Source: Paramecium tetraurelia (taxonomy: Eukaryota; Ciliophora; Oligohymenophorea; Peniculida; Parameciidae). From it: a stretch of 64,000 nt of DNA. This document shows, one piece after another, positions 26,601-38,689 of this stretch (the stretch's first letter is position 1; each line of letters opens with the position of its first letter). The notes beneath the pieces were generated by a model. That model saw nothing but the letters and a program-made list of their open reading frames with translations, was not told where the DNA came from and made no database searches. The position numbers were made by a program, and so were the translations under genes. Location: assembly GCF_000165425.1 (NCBI RefSeq), contig NW_001799422.1, positions 187,206-251,205 of the forward strand, written 5' to 3'.

Positions 26601-29600
26601 CTATCCTTAAAATAATGAAAACCCCAAAATGGTAAATGTATATAAGAAGAAAAGCATCAAGATAAGCATCCATAATATTTATTCAAAAGCATTACCCAAT
26701 ACTTTTAATAAAAATCCCATAAACTTAAGGGATCTGATTAACTTAGAAATTCTCAACACTCTTAAAGCTCTAAAGATTCTTAAAGATCTTAATGCACTAA
26801 ATCCAGACTTTCCTCCACCCTCTTAATTGATAATTACTTCATATAAACTGATTCCAACAATAAAGGCATCAAAAATATTAAATTTATCCTAAACGTACTA
26901 TTTAATCCCTAATCCAATTAATTTCAATCCAAGCTCAATTATAAAGATAATGGTAAATGCCAAGTTAAAATCAGAGAGTAAATTATCATTGGTAACCAAC
27001 CCATCTAATGCTAATACAATAGTATTGAATGCAACACACAAATTAATTGATCGATTAAAATATTCACTCTAAATTAGATTTAGTAATTTAACTCTTATGA
27101 CCTTAATAATACCAGAAACTCCTGGTAACCAGATTTCATAGATGTTTATAGTATAATTTAATGCTTTCATTATTTTATTCATTACTGCGACTGTTTATGC
27201 ATCTATATAATCACTCATAAGTAGAACGTCTTCAATTGAAGATTGTTAAACTAATTCTTGTTATGAACTGGCTTCAGACTAATAAATAATCAAAATAATA
27301 GATTTACCATCAATTTAACATATTCTTAATAATTAGTACTGGTAGTGATGGTAATTTGATCGTAGTTTAGATAACGTAATTGTTCTTTGAGGTTATATTA
27401 TATTTCAACTTAGCCATACTGCTCTAAATCCACAGCCTAGACTTCCTTTCTGATTAATAATTAAGCTTCTTAAAATGTTAGTTTTTGTTCATGTTAAATC
27501 ATTTTTTTATATTATTGTTGTTCCTCTTAATCTTAGAATTTAACCTATTTTTAGGAGCGTTTTGCAGTTGTACTTTTGATTTGAACAGTAGTAGATGGAT
27601 GGATTTTTGAGGAAGATCTATCCTAAACAAATTGTGTTTGTTAATTAGAAAATACGTATTTAACTTATTTCCTTATTTTTCTGTTAATTTCTTCATTATT
27701 CTTAATGTTCTATTGTATCTTATTCATCTATTAAACTTCTAATACATCTAATTCTGAATTGGAATTGTAAGGTTAAAATGAAACTTCTTTATGGAATTTG
27801 GTTTTAAATAATTTGATTTTTAATTGTTGATATCTATCATCATTTGCTGAATTGAATGTCTTACTTAAATAAGTTGATTTCTTCATAGTTTTCCTTGTGA
27901 AGCGAGGTTTCTTCCTGCGAACAAAATTAACTTTGGCTAATGGATTAAAAGGTATTTCAGATTTTTATTTTTTCATTAAATTATAATCCAAAATACCTAG
28001 ATCCATTAATTCTTGTTCAACTATTTCACTAGGTATTGAATTAATGATTGAATTTTCACTCTTATCCAAAATAGAAACATCATTCTTAACCATTTCTAGT
28101 TATCTATTCTTAACATTAAATGATCTCTATTTAACATCCTAAAGCATTTAAATTTATTGAGAAGTTCGTGGAGCATATGTGCCATGTTGCATATGAGTTC
28201 TATTAAAGGTGGTAGGATTTAATTGGCTTAATTGATTGTTTGGAGTTAGGAGTCCATTGCTTTAATTTTCATTAGTTAAAACATTATTATGAGCCTAAGA
28301 GAAGAAGTCTTAGAGTTGCTCATCAGTGTCTTTGGGTGTGGTAATAGTTTTTTTAGATTGATGTTGTCCAATAATCTTAAGATCGTTAACGAGCATTTAA
28401 TCAGATTCAGATATTGAAGGTCTTACTTTACGCACAATTTATTTACTGAATTGAGATTTTGGAGATCCAACATTAAGTTCATTTCTTTAATTTTAAGGAG
28501 TAGTATTTCGAGAACGATTATTTGGAGATTTATTATTATTATTTAGAATTGATTTACTTGATAATTGTCTTGTCTAATTATCTTTCAGTAGAGATCTATT
28601 GGATTGACTGAAAAACATATTGCCCAATTTATTATCTGGCGAGATATTATATGAGAAACTAATATTTTGATCAATAGGACTTTGAAGAATGGAATATCCT
28701 CGTTATTCTTAATTGATATTCAGTTTACGGTTGTTTTGGTTGGAAGGAGTAACACCTCCAATAATTGGTTGCAACTTCCTTCCCATTCCATAAATCCCCA
28801 TAAACTTCTTGTCTTGTTTCGTGAATGGAGTGCTGAAATTATCTGCAAATTTAATAGGATGAATTTTTAGATTAGAATTCTAAGCTTGGCTTGGATATTT
28901 GAGAGTCCGATGTTTGATTTTCGTTTATATTCTTTAGGATTTCTCTCTGAATGTAAATAGAGCGTCACTCTTTCTTCTAGTGGCTGCCTATGCTTACAAT
29001 TTAGATGGCTCATATATTCCCATGATCCTCAATTCCCAATAATCGTAACTCTCTTCAAGCACAGGCGATATAATTAATTTCTGATTATTTGAAAAGTTGA
29101 GTTTGATTATTGCTAATGTCAAATTGACCAAGAAGAACCCTCCTACCATCACCACCATAAAGAAATAGATGTAAACTGATTCATTATAAGCTGCTATTGT
29201 GTAATCCAATATCTAGGACCAACTCTCAAGTAAGGTGCATATAAACACTTATATTAGTGACCAACCAAAGGTGTCAAAGTTAATTAAATCATTAAAAGGA
29301 TTGGCTATCTATTTAACACAATCAAACTCTCCCATACATTGTGAACATACTTCGTCATTTCTAGGAATCCCTGTTTCCAAATTAACACATCTTCTCTTTA
29401 AGCCCCCTCCAAAGAGCAGGAGAGCCACTATTGCAAATATTGAATATGAGAACACTAAAACTATCAATGCATCCTTCAATTAATAAACTGATTAAAATAA
29501 CGAGGTCAATATTACTTTCAAAGCAGGAATACTTTAACCTGCATCCAAAGATCTCAATATTCTTATTGTCCTTAAGGCATTAAAATTGAACTTTATGTTC

Positions 29601-30273
29601 ACAAAGAAAGGCAAGTATTAAAATACCAAAATAAGAAAATCAATTACATTCCAGAAATCTCGAAAGTATGCGTCTCTCTTTATGTACAAACCCTACAATT
29701 ATTTATTATATATTAACCAATGCCAACATCTTGAAAATTGCTTCCACTGAATAACAAATAATAAAGATAATCTCATATTAATCTTATTCTAATGCCAAGC
29801 ACAGAGAGTTCAAAATAATTGTTACCATCAGTATCAATTAGAAAGTTTTGAGATTTATTAAATATTTCATTAGATATCTGATTGATTAAAATGTTATCAT
29901 TAAGATTCTCCTCAACTTCAACAAAGGGTACCTAATTTAATTTCTAATTACTCATCAACATAAATGTAGGCTAACTGTAATTCGTTCATTGGTCTTAGTT
30001 TAATCTAACTACTCGGGGCAGGTATATTGTGAGTATAATCTATGTAAAATTCATTATCCAAATCAATTAAATATTCATATGTTATTTGAGATTCTGTATT
30101 TTATTATAAGGTCATGTCATAATTAGTTTCATCGAAAATCAATTGTTACATCCTTCTTAGGTATTCCTTTCTCTCTTACCTCTGTTTTTCCTCTTGAATC
30201 TGAATCAAACAAAACTATTTACTTCATATTCATCCTCGTCTTCATATTATTCTAAAATTACGCCATTTTTCAT
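23606..30273 (-). CDS. Four-domain voltage-gated channel paralogue with degenerate filter
   Basis: About 2,150 residues; several introns, including a 20-nt one just before DI S1 whose position matches that of the downstream paralogue. Four six-TM repeats: DI about 29950-29050, DII 27150-26350, DIII 26190-25290, DIV 25230-24440. The filter differs from the neighbour. DI keeps Glu (LLESW, codon 29225-29227), DII has Ser (TISNW, 26520-26522), DIII has Leu (TLLDW, 25487-25489) and DIV has Leu (TGLDW, 24611-24613). The DI S4 also loses basic residues: ALRTIRILRSLDAG against ALRSFRVLRPLRTV. S4 of DIII and DIV are intact, so voltage sensing is likely kept. Ca2+ selectivity is doubtful; a Na+ or non-selective cation conductance is an inference. 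Confidence 0.9.
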
Positions 30274-30394
30274 AACTTTTTTAAAGTAATTTAAAATAAT
30301 ATTACTTTATAAATATTTTCACATAGAAGCAACCCCTGGGATTAATCAAATTGAAGTTACCCTCAACATTAAAATAATAATAATTTTAAACTGA

Positions 30395-31887
30395 TCAAAT
30401 CGATTACTCATTTAATTCAATTAATTCATTACTACTAATCTCAGACATTTTCCTTCTATAACCTAAATAAAATACATATAAGTATGTTTCAAATTCTATC
30501 AACTCTACCATTCATCCCATTCAAAAAAGGATTTAAGCCTTATTGATAAAACCATTCAATTTATATATCTCTAGTATATTTTATATATCATTTCCCAAAA
30601 TTGCCCAACTCAGATCTAAGTTATCCAACTAACTTTTAGTTTCATCCTACAAATTCTGCAAATCTTAATGATATTATAGCAGTTGCAAGTATTACTATTT
30701 GAACTTTTCATTCTCCTTTATTTCTCTTAAAGTTTAGTCTTGGCTTACTGCAACTATTGCAATACCAAAACTCTTCTCATTTTATTATTAATTGACTTTA
30801 TTTAAATTTTCTTTATATTTTATGATTAACATTGCCTTTAAGTTTATCATTCTCAAATTCCTCATCTTGAAGAACATTTTATAATCTTTGCCTATCCCCC
30901 TATATTTGTTATACTCTCTTCTTAGATTCTTAGATTTTATTTTACATAATGGCCCATTAAGCCTTATAACTCTCAACAAATTAAGTAATCTTTCTGTTTT
31001 CTTGATATTCCTAAGAAATATAAATCAGCAAATTATTGTAGATGTTTATAATAGCATTTATGACTCTTTTTATCCTTAGTTTTTTAATTTCAAACACTTT
31101 TTAACTATTAATTTTCTTCTAAAAATTGGAGCCTTCGTTCTTCCTATGTATCAATATTTAAAGCTATGGATTTGATTTAATCCTATTTTAGTTAATGCCT
31201 TTATTTTAATTTATTGTGTTCTTAACTGAAATCCCTTCTGTTATTCAATTAATTATGATTTCAGATTCTTAATCTCTCTGTATCAACTGGGAATTCAACC
31301 TTTAAATCTCTTTACCCATAACTAATATTTTATTTGCTTCTTAACTCATAAGGCAATTAATGACTAACTATTACCTACAATCTAACCTTCAATTAATAAA
31401 AATCTTTAGTTTTACTATTTCAAATTGTTATCATAAAATATCTAAATTTACTATTTCAAATTTGATTCTCTGACATCAGAACCTAAAAGTTTCTTCTCAA
31501 TCTTCTGATTATCTACAATTTGAACCTCTGATTGACTAGGTCATTTGCATCATTTGTCTCAAATTAATTGTAATTGACTTGAATAATACCCTTCTATTTC
31601 TTAGTTTTTATTTTCAATTTCTTTTTATGACTAAAAGTTTTAGACTTGGATTCCTCTACTTATTATTTATTTAGTTTAATTCTCTAATTAGATCCTTTAT
31701 TAGTCCTCTTATTACATAAATATATTTAATTTAATTTCAAATAATCAAACTCAATCACTTTCAACTTCTCTTTTGTTTATACTTTAATCATATTGGTAAT
31801 TTCATACTCGTTAAAATTAAAGAAATTCACATTTGTGTTGACTATTCATTCATTAATTTGATTTAATATACAAGTTTCTTTCATCAT
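30395..31887 (-). CDS. Coiled-coil protein, multi-exon, splice sites partly unresolved
   Basis: Coding stretches in shifting frames run from an ATG at 31887 (MMKETFNTNVN after a 30-nt intron) to a TGA at 30395-30397 (tail SEISSNELIELNEQ). In between are Lys/Gln/Glu-rich helical blocks such as KEIQRLNSQLIQRDQE, EERRLQFLEENQQLK and ESYKAQWAIMQNKIQE, separated by candidate introns, not all of conventional size. Composition is that of a long coiled-coil protein. Because one or two frame changes cannot be assigned to a normal short intron, a partly decayed gene is possible. The product is unknown. Confidence 0.55.
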
Positions 31888-32265
31888 TTTAACTACTAAG
31901 AATTTAGTTTGCAAACTCAGGAAAATTATACTCTATTTATGAATGTCAACACTATGTATAGATACAGATTAATTTAAATTTAGATATAGAGTCCTCATTA
32001 TTGAATATATACCACTTTTCACAATTATAAATCAGATAGAATTTTGCTCAATGTTATGAAATCGCTATATATTAGGAATTTAGATTTTTATAAATTATAT
32101 GAATTTAATCAACAATAAGAATATTTAGAATATTTATTGTAAATTAATACACTTTTTGAAGAGTTTTAGGTAAGAAGAAATTGTAAAACAAACTGCTTGA
32201 ATTTTTCTAATTTCTTATATTAATTATGATAATAAAATAAATTGAAAAACTATTAAGTTCCATCA
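31888..32265. other. Divergent intergenic region
   Basis: 378 bp of AT-rich DNA between the minus-strand coiled-coil gene and the plus-strand CID-domain gene. No coding frame or RNA is supported. Confidence 0.55.
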
Positions 32266-32865
32266 ATGAAAACTATTCAAATATTTAATGTAAAAATTAT
32301 TGATTTTGTAGCTATTGCCTAAGTTTGCTTTGAAAATCCAGATGAAGCAAATTTTATCGCATTTCTTGTTGAAAATGAAATAAAGGAAGTTTAGCCTGAT
32401 AAAAAATTGCTATATCTTTTTTTGATCAATGAAATATTTTAATTAGAACTTAAATAAAGAAGACCTACTATTGATTTTATAAAAGCATTTGGGATAAAAT
32501 TGAAGAACATGATTTTAAATTTCTAAATACTCTCTAGCATTAAACCATTAGATAAAGTCTTTTATTTCATAAATAAATGGGAGAAAGATATGATATTTCA
32601 TCCAAATTTCACTATGAAGCTTCGAAATATTCTCTTACCTAAATATGAACTATTATAGAAATAAAAACAATAATAATTATTAGATGAAATGGAAAAGTCT
32701 GTAAAACTAGAGAAGAATTTGAAAATTATTTAGGTGTAAAATCATTAATATATATTAAGTCTGTATCACACACAAACTAATGCTATAATCTACTTAAACA
32801 AGGCTAACATCTTGAAAAACGAACCTTCGAATTTAATTAACACAGAAATAATATTAACAAAATGA
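32266..32865 (+). CDS. CID (RPR) domain protein, RNA polymerase II CTD-interacting
   Basis: 199 residues, no intron. The first 110 residues fit a CTD-interacting domain: KKLLYLFLINEIFQLELK corresponds to the central helix (L-Y-L-x-N-D-x-x in the family), and KVFYFINKWEKDMIF to the last helix (RLLxIWEERxVF). A Lys/Gln-rich helical tail follows, as in RPRD1/Rtt103-type proteins. Known CID proteins bind the phosphorylated heptad tail of RNA polymerase II and act in termination or 3' processing. The start at 32266 is the first ATG after a TGA in frame. Assignment rests on pattern only, so confidence in the family is moderate. Confidence 0.7.
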
Positions 32866-32952
32866 AAAATTTAAATTAAATGATAGAAGAAGGAGAGGAA
32901 TGCAGAAAATTATTAATAAACGTATATTAAAATATAATTATATATAGAGTAT

Positions 32953-33330
32953 ATGTCAGATATAATAGTTTTATTTAACTCTCTCTAGTTAAGGGGAAGA
33001 ACTAATGAAGGATCTAATGTCAACCAATAAGCTAGACTATTACAGGAGAAAGAAAAAGAAGTTATTTCACTGATTATATATATTAAATACTTAATGAATT
33101 GTAGTTTTACATTGAAAAATAGTTAGTTTATGGATCTCTGTATTTAGGTAGTATTAAATTTAATTTAACTTATTCACATACATTATATATCATCTCAGTG
33201 TTCTAAAATGTTTACAAGATCAATTATTGAATTTAATAAGAGATATAGCATCTAATTAGGAGTATTTTATGCATAGCGAATCCAAAAATATAAGATCTAC
33301 TTACCTAATTATATATAATAATAAATATGA
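32953..33330 (+). CDS. Possible small protein, unknown
   Basis: An uninterrupted frame of 125 codons from ATG 32953 to TGA 33328-33330, reading MSDIIVLFNSLQLRGRTNEG at the start. The first 45 residues have mixed, protein-like composition; the rest is Ile/Leu/Gln-rich with a hydrophobic stretch. In this genome long chance frames are common because only TGA stops translation, so this may be spurious. No domain is recognised. The remaining 292 bp before the next gene hold nothing I can identify. Confidence 0.35.
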
Positions 33331-33622
33331 GAAAATTATAAAATTTCTAAAATTAGGAATATATTATCATCTCATAATCAACATATTTATAATACTATAT
33401 TTTATAGTTATATATTAAGAGTAATGAAAATTATCATTTTATATAGGATTCATCTAAATAGTGTGTAAATGTGGAATTTAGATGATTCCCTTTACATAAT
33501 TATATCACAATTTAAAAGACTATGAGTATAATCTATGTCTAAGGTCTACTAAAATTGATGATGCTCAACATCAATTATTTATTAATTCAATAATTAAATA
33601 TTGTAAATAAATTATTAAAATT

Positions 33623-34077
33623 ATGGACTTACGAAATAAGAAATCACAATCTCATCATCGGATTACGAGTTATCAATTTTTAAAATGGGGACAATTCAAA
33701 TAAGAATTACCTAAATTAGCTATGCCACCAACTCCAAGAAAAAAAAATTTGAGTTTAGATTTATTGAGTGAGGTTCGCAATTATCAAAAACAAAAGATTG
33801 TGATTGAATCTGGTCAACTTACATCGAGAGGTTTGAGGTAGATGCTAAAGCCAAATAGTATTGCTTTAATTTTAAATAAGAGCTTAAGTGGGTTAATTAA
33901 GAAGTGAAATTGGATTCACAGTCCCTTCTTCGTAATAAACTTACTGTTGCTGACTTCTTTCTCAATTCGAAAAAGGGAAAGACGGAGCTAATGCCTTTTG
34001 ATTTAATTTAATCAGATTCTCTGAAATAATTTCTTGGTAGATTGAAATGCCATATTAAAACTAGACAATATAAATGA
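33623..34077 (+). CDS. Small basic protein, unknown
   Basis: 143 residues with one 23-nt intron (33858-33880, ending AAG); the spliced length is 144 codons. The protein is Lys/Arg-rich (MDLRNKKSQSHHRITSYQF at the start, TRQYK at the end) and contains the stretch MPPTPRKKN, a possible proline-directed phosphosite. Without the intron the frame ends prematurely at 33905. No family is recognised. Confidence 0.68.
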
Positions 34078-34397
34078 TTTTATGATGTATTGAGTTCTTA
34101 GACTATATATAAATGTGAATTTTTCATCTAATCTATCTCTATAATCTAGAAGGAAACTAAAATTTTAGTGTCATTAATAGAATCTATAATTCAATACACT
34201 TTTAAAACATGATTTATCCTAATAATCTGAATAATTACGTTAAATTAAATGAGTCAGTTTCATTATTATATAAAATGACAATTATTTTAATTAAAGGTAA
34301 TTCAAATAAAGCACTAAGAATATGATGAATAATAAATAAATTTTATGTGTTTTGGATTATTTTTTGATACGAATAATATATATATATAGATGCTCAA
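34078..34397. other. Convergent intergenic region
   Basis: 320 bp between the stop codons of the small basic protein (plus) and pirin (minus). AT-rich, with a short TA run near 34378-34388. No gene seen. Confidence 0.55.
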
Positions 34398-35303
34398 TCA
34401 TTATCTCTTCTTTTTGAGGTTTTGGATTTTAGACTTCCAAGAATGAGCTCCTTCGAATCCATTCTTTTAGTCATAATAATCCTCAAATGCCTATTGAATC
34501 TCTTCCTTTGTGTTCATGACAAATGGTCCATGTTACACAAATGGTTCATCAATAGGTTCCCCAGCAATCATAATGAAATGGCATATTGATGCTCCTGTCT
34601 TAACTTTTAAGACTTCCTCCTTATCATTAATGTCTAAGTGAACAACTTAATGCTAATTGGCATTTTGTCCCCCAAATATTCCTTATCCTTCATACACATA
34701 ACATATAGAATTCCATTTCAATGGTATCCTTTATAAGAATTCAGAATTTTCATCTAATTTGACATCTAGAAAGAAGGCAGGAGTCCTGGTATAAATTGGA
34801 CCTTTTACACCTAATGCCTCACCTGCAATGACGCGTACTAAGATTCCTTTTTATTTGGCTTCAGGTATTAAGTCCTTTTTGATCTCCTAATATTGTGGTT
34901 CTACCATCTTGAATTTGGCTTGTAAATTGATCCATAATTAGAAACCAGATGTTAATTCATCCCAACTACCTGGCATCTCTGCATGCATAACTCCTTTTCC
35001 AGCTGTCATCCATTATATATCTCCAGGTAATAAATGACCTGAAAATCCTTTGCTGTCTTCATGGTAGAAGGAACCTTTCAATAAGTAACTCACTGTTTCA
35101 AATCCTCTATGAGGATGATCAGGAAAGCCTGCTGGTAATTTAACAAAGGCATGATCGAGCATCATAAATGGATTAAGACTTTTAAGATTATTGTTGCCTA
35201 GCATGTTATCAAACTCAATATTACCAATGATCCTTATGACTTAGGCACCTTAACCTTCAGGAACAGTCGGAGGAGTAAATACCTTTAAGACTCTTCTGGA
35301 CAT
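34398..35303 (-). CDS. Pirin family cupin protein
   Basis: 301 residues, no intron. The N-terminal cupin carries the metal-binding pair in DHPHRGFETVSYLL and the later GVMHAEMPG, giving the 3-His/1-Glu set typical of pirins. PGDIQWMTAGKG and the C-terminal cupin (PFVQHGPFVMNTKEEI) are also characteristic. Family members are Fe-dependent nuclear redox sensors or quercetin 2,3-dioxygenases; which applies here cannot be told. The length is normal for the family. The start at 35303 gives MSRRVLKVFTPPT. It is transcribed divergently from a coiled-coil gene whose ATG lies only 15 bp away. Confidence 0.93.
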
Positions 35304-35318
35304 TATTAATTAATTTAT
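35304..35318. promoter_or_regulatory. 15-bp spacer between divergent start codons
   Basis: The pirin ATG (35303, minus) and the coiled-coil ATG (35319, plus) are separated by only 15 bp of A/T. Any bidirectional promoter must overlap coding sequence or the 5' leaders must be nearly absent. Both starts are the first plausible ATG in open frames. Confidence 0.6.
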
Positions 35319-36809
35319 ATGCTTGCTAAACATTCAAGGCTATTTGAATCAGGTGCTGAGCCAATTAAAAGGGAAATACTGGAATCATACTTAGTTTAGA
35401 CAAAAAAGCACAATTCTAATGAAGATTCATAATTAAGGGAACAAATCGAAAAATTAACCAATGAAGTGGCTACCATCAAAAAATCAGTTAGTACCAAATA
35501 GAACGATAAAGCTATTTAATGTGTGGACAGAAATTACGAATTGATGAACTCTCTTTTGAAATAAAAAGATAAATCAATAGAACAATATGAGAGACAAATC
35601 TTGAGTTTTAAGAACATGATCCTATAGATCGATCATTAGAAGAAGAAACTACTGAATAAATTAGAAGGATAAGATCCTATGAAAAATAGCCAAGCAACTT
35701 TGCTGTCTTAATAAAATTAGATATTATTTGATAAACAAATGATTTGTAAAAGTCAACAAACGGAAATTGAATTTGGAATAAATTTTAGTTAGAACTGTGT
35801 TAATTCTTCAGTTATTACTCAAAAATCAAATTCCTAATCAGTTTAGACTGACTCTAAGTTCTATAATGAGATAAACATGCTAACCTAGGATGAAGTACGT
35901 AAAGAGATAGAATAATACAAAGTTATTCTAAAAGAGTATGACTTAGAAAATAGAAAAATGAAAAAGCAGATCAAGTAATTGCAGAACTCTAAGAGTTAGA
36001 TTGATTAGGACACTCAAACAGGATTAATTCAACTTGACAAGGCAGTTCAATTAGAAGATGATCTAAAGAGAGAACTCGAGTAAACAATCAAGGAACATTA
36101 GTAATGTATTGATGTTCTGAATTCTACAAAAAAACAATTCAACTAACAGACTATGGAATTGACCATATTGAAAAATCAATACGATTCATTATTGAGTGAC
36201 TATTATTTTATCTAATCAGAAAACAAATCAAATGAAAAAATTATTAATTAATTGAATGAAGAAATTGAATAATTAAAATTGGGAATACAAACCAAAGAAT
36301 TCAGTATAAGCAGCGCTGACACTCTTACATCTCCTAATGATTCATTACGAAGTTATAAGAAAATGGGTTCTAATTTAAAACTGAATATTGTGAATCCAAC
36401 ATACTTCAACCCGTAAAGCATTGACGAATTAATTTTAGCGTAATAGGAAAACTAGATACTGGTTCTTAAAATATCAGAATTAAAATATCAATTATTAGAA
36501 TTGTAAAGGAATCAGAAAAATTTGTTAGAAGAAATGAATTAGAGGGATGATTTAATGAATTCTTAATAACAGGAGTTGTAAAAGTATAGGAATGATTGTA
36601 AAGAATTTGAAAGAAGGATGGAAAATGTGAAAAAGTTGGAAGCCAAGTTGATGGAGAAGGAGAATTGGTATGTGGTGGAGATATCTGGGTTGTAGTAGGA
36701 TATGACTGCATTGAAGTAAGAATATGCAGGTTTGAAGATTATCAATCAAACTTTGCATAAATAATTGGAGAAATATTAGAATAGAGGATTGCTGTAGCAT
36801 TCAAAATGA
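35319..36809 (+). CDS. Coiled-coil protein, unknown
   Basis: 496 residues in one uninterrupted frame. The sequence is Lys/Glu/Gln/Asn-rich with long heptad stretches throughout (QLREQIEKLTNEVATIKK near the start, LKYQLLELQRNQKNLLEEM late), little Pro or Gly, and no TM segment. The start MLAKHSRLFESGAEPIKREI is the first ATG. Such proteins in ciliates are often cytoskeletal, basal-body or ciliary, but nothing specific is recognised here. Confidence 0.8.
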
Positions 36810-36837
36810 TTCTCGTAAATTTTATATATAAATATTT

Positions 36838-37278
36838 ATGTAATTAACAACACCAATAAGGTTAGCAGAATCGCATTATATTGCAGGACCGAATGTTTCA
36901 AATTATCCTTAGTTGACTTAATCAATGAAGAGTCCCAATATAAGTGCTGCTTCTGGAAATAATTCATCATAGAAGGCTAGATCAGATTCAAAATAAAATA
37001 ATTAAATGGTTCAATCTTCTACTAATTAAATTATAGAATTTGATTCAATTGAACCAATTTAAATATAATGCGAAAATTGTCATACTTTTAGCAGTTCAAT
37101 TGTGCATGTGGAATACACTATTTATACATATGTGTCTGCTTTATTATTGATGTTAATATGTCTTTGTTGGATTCCCTTGGTGCTGAAGAAATACTTTATG
37201 AAAATAAGCCATAGTTGTCCAGGTTGTGATCGTCTGATTGGGGAATATGACTATTTGGGTACAAAATTAAATAAATGA
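36838..37278 (+). CDS. LITAF-like zinc-ribbon membrane protein
   Basis: 146 residues, no intron. The C-terminal 70 residues have the LITAF (SIMPLE) layout: CENCH, a hydrophobic insertion (TYVSALLLMLICLCWIPLVL), then HSCPGCDRLIGEY, i.e. two CxxC knuckles flanking a monotopic membrane helix. The first 75 residues are Ser/Asn/Gln-rich and disordered, with QxP-type motifs as in family members that bind ESCRT or Nedd4 proteins. Family role: endosome/lysosome membrane association. Only 28 bp separate it from the preceding gene. Confidence 0.85.
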
Positions 37279-37301
37279 TGATTTGTGAAATTAATAAATT
37301 A

Positions 37302-38511
37302 TCATTGCAACATGTAATTCTTTTTAAGTGTTTCATTTGTTTATTTGAGTGCCTTCTATATTCTATAATCTAGATCAGTCTTGGGAGTGACTTCATCCAA
37401 TTTTTGGAGCATCTCTTTGGTCTTTATGGATTGATTTGGAGTGAACATCAATTAGGATTATTATTCTTATTATTTAACTACCTTCATTGGACTAGAATTT
37501 GTAACTATTTATCTGGGACTGCTCTGAATAATGGCTATTTGTTGTGGAGGAACTTGTTAAATGGGAGTTTGTAGTTGAGCAATTCTTCTGAAAGTAAAAG
37601 GGGAGTGAGAATGTCGAGGCTAAATAGTTCTGGTTAAAGGCGATTAGGATGTTCTGTAAACATATCTTTAACTTGATGAAATAGTTTTAGGGGGACTGGA
37701 CAACAGTTTTTGTTATAAATTGGCTTATTTATTAACTTGATACATGTAATCGGCTCGTTAATTAGGGGATTAAAATAGTAAATGCTAAATTTTGTTAATT
37801 AATTTATTCGAGTAGTTTGTGCATCTCAGTATTTCATTTACCAATGATTGATTCACCTGATTTTTTAGGTAGACTATTTCCATCGATGTTAAGGTCATTA
37901 GATGCAGCATTGTGATTCCTAGACTGTAGGTTGTACTTTTAAAAGGATTAGGTTGTACATTTGAAGCTTATGGCTAGAGTTATTCAGGTGCATAATATCT
38001 TTGCTAGTTTTGAGTATTATCTATCACCCATTATTAATTCAATTTGATTGTATCATTTGGAGTCAAGAAAATATTCTAGTTATCATAAGTTATACTTGGG
38101 GTCTAATATCATCATGAAAAATTTATTATTATTATAGGTAGGCTAACGCTGAAACGAATTGATCAAGCATCTGCAACAGTTCATGTTCTTGGTAATAGTT
38201 CTTAATAATACTTCATCATATCTTACATTATTTAGTTTCCTTTTATTAATGTCTTGTTATAAATCATAGTCATAATGTTCAAAATATATCGAAACACTCA
38301 GTTGATCTACTTCGTATTTGTGCAATTTTATTATGTTTTTATGATTTATTGATTGACTTAATTAGCATCTGTGAATGCAATTAGCCAATTAATCAGGAGC
38401 ATTCTTATAGTCAATCACCTTTTAAATTATTAATGAGTTTTCATATGTGAACTTGTTGACCTTTCCATAACGCAAGTCATTTGTTATTTGTGTGTCTGAG
38501 CTATTCCCCAT
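37302..38511 (-). CDS. Protein kinase-like protein, probable pseudokinase
   Basis: 387 residues; introns of 26 and 20 nt (about 38230 and 38070) yield 388 codons. The N terminus MGNSSD resembles a myristoylation signal. A kinase fold is indicated by YLQQQQIFHDDIRPQNIFL (HRDxKPxN has become HDDIRPQN) and RYYAPEQ (APE). The glycine loop is not recognisable, and where DFG should stand the sequence reads KLNQQWVIDN. The C-terminal half is Ser/Pro/Gln-rich. Loss of DFG and of the HRD arginine suggests a non-catalytic scaffold; retained catalytic Asp leaves some doubt. Confidence 0.8.
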
Positions 38512-38689
38512 ATATCGTTAAAAATATAATTTATAATCAATTTAAATAATATCAAACATCATGCTGAATAAAATCATCTATTTCAAACATACAATTCCCT
38601 AATCAATAGATTAGAGTTGTTTACTCAAAAGGATTGAACCAATAATATTTTAAAATAAATATAAAAATATCTCTTCAAGTAAGTAATCA

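Noticed and set aside
36466-36800. Three overlapping minus-strand frames rich in Ser, Thr, Phe and Leu.
   Set aside because: They are antisense to the coiled-coil gene 35319-36809, whose frame is continuous over 497 codons.
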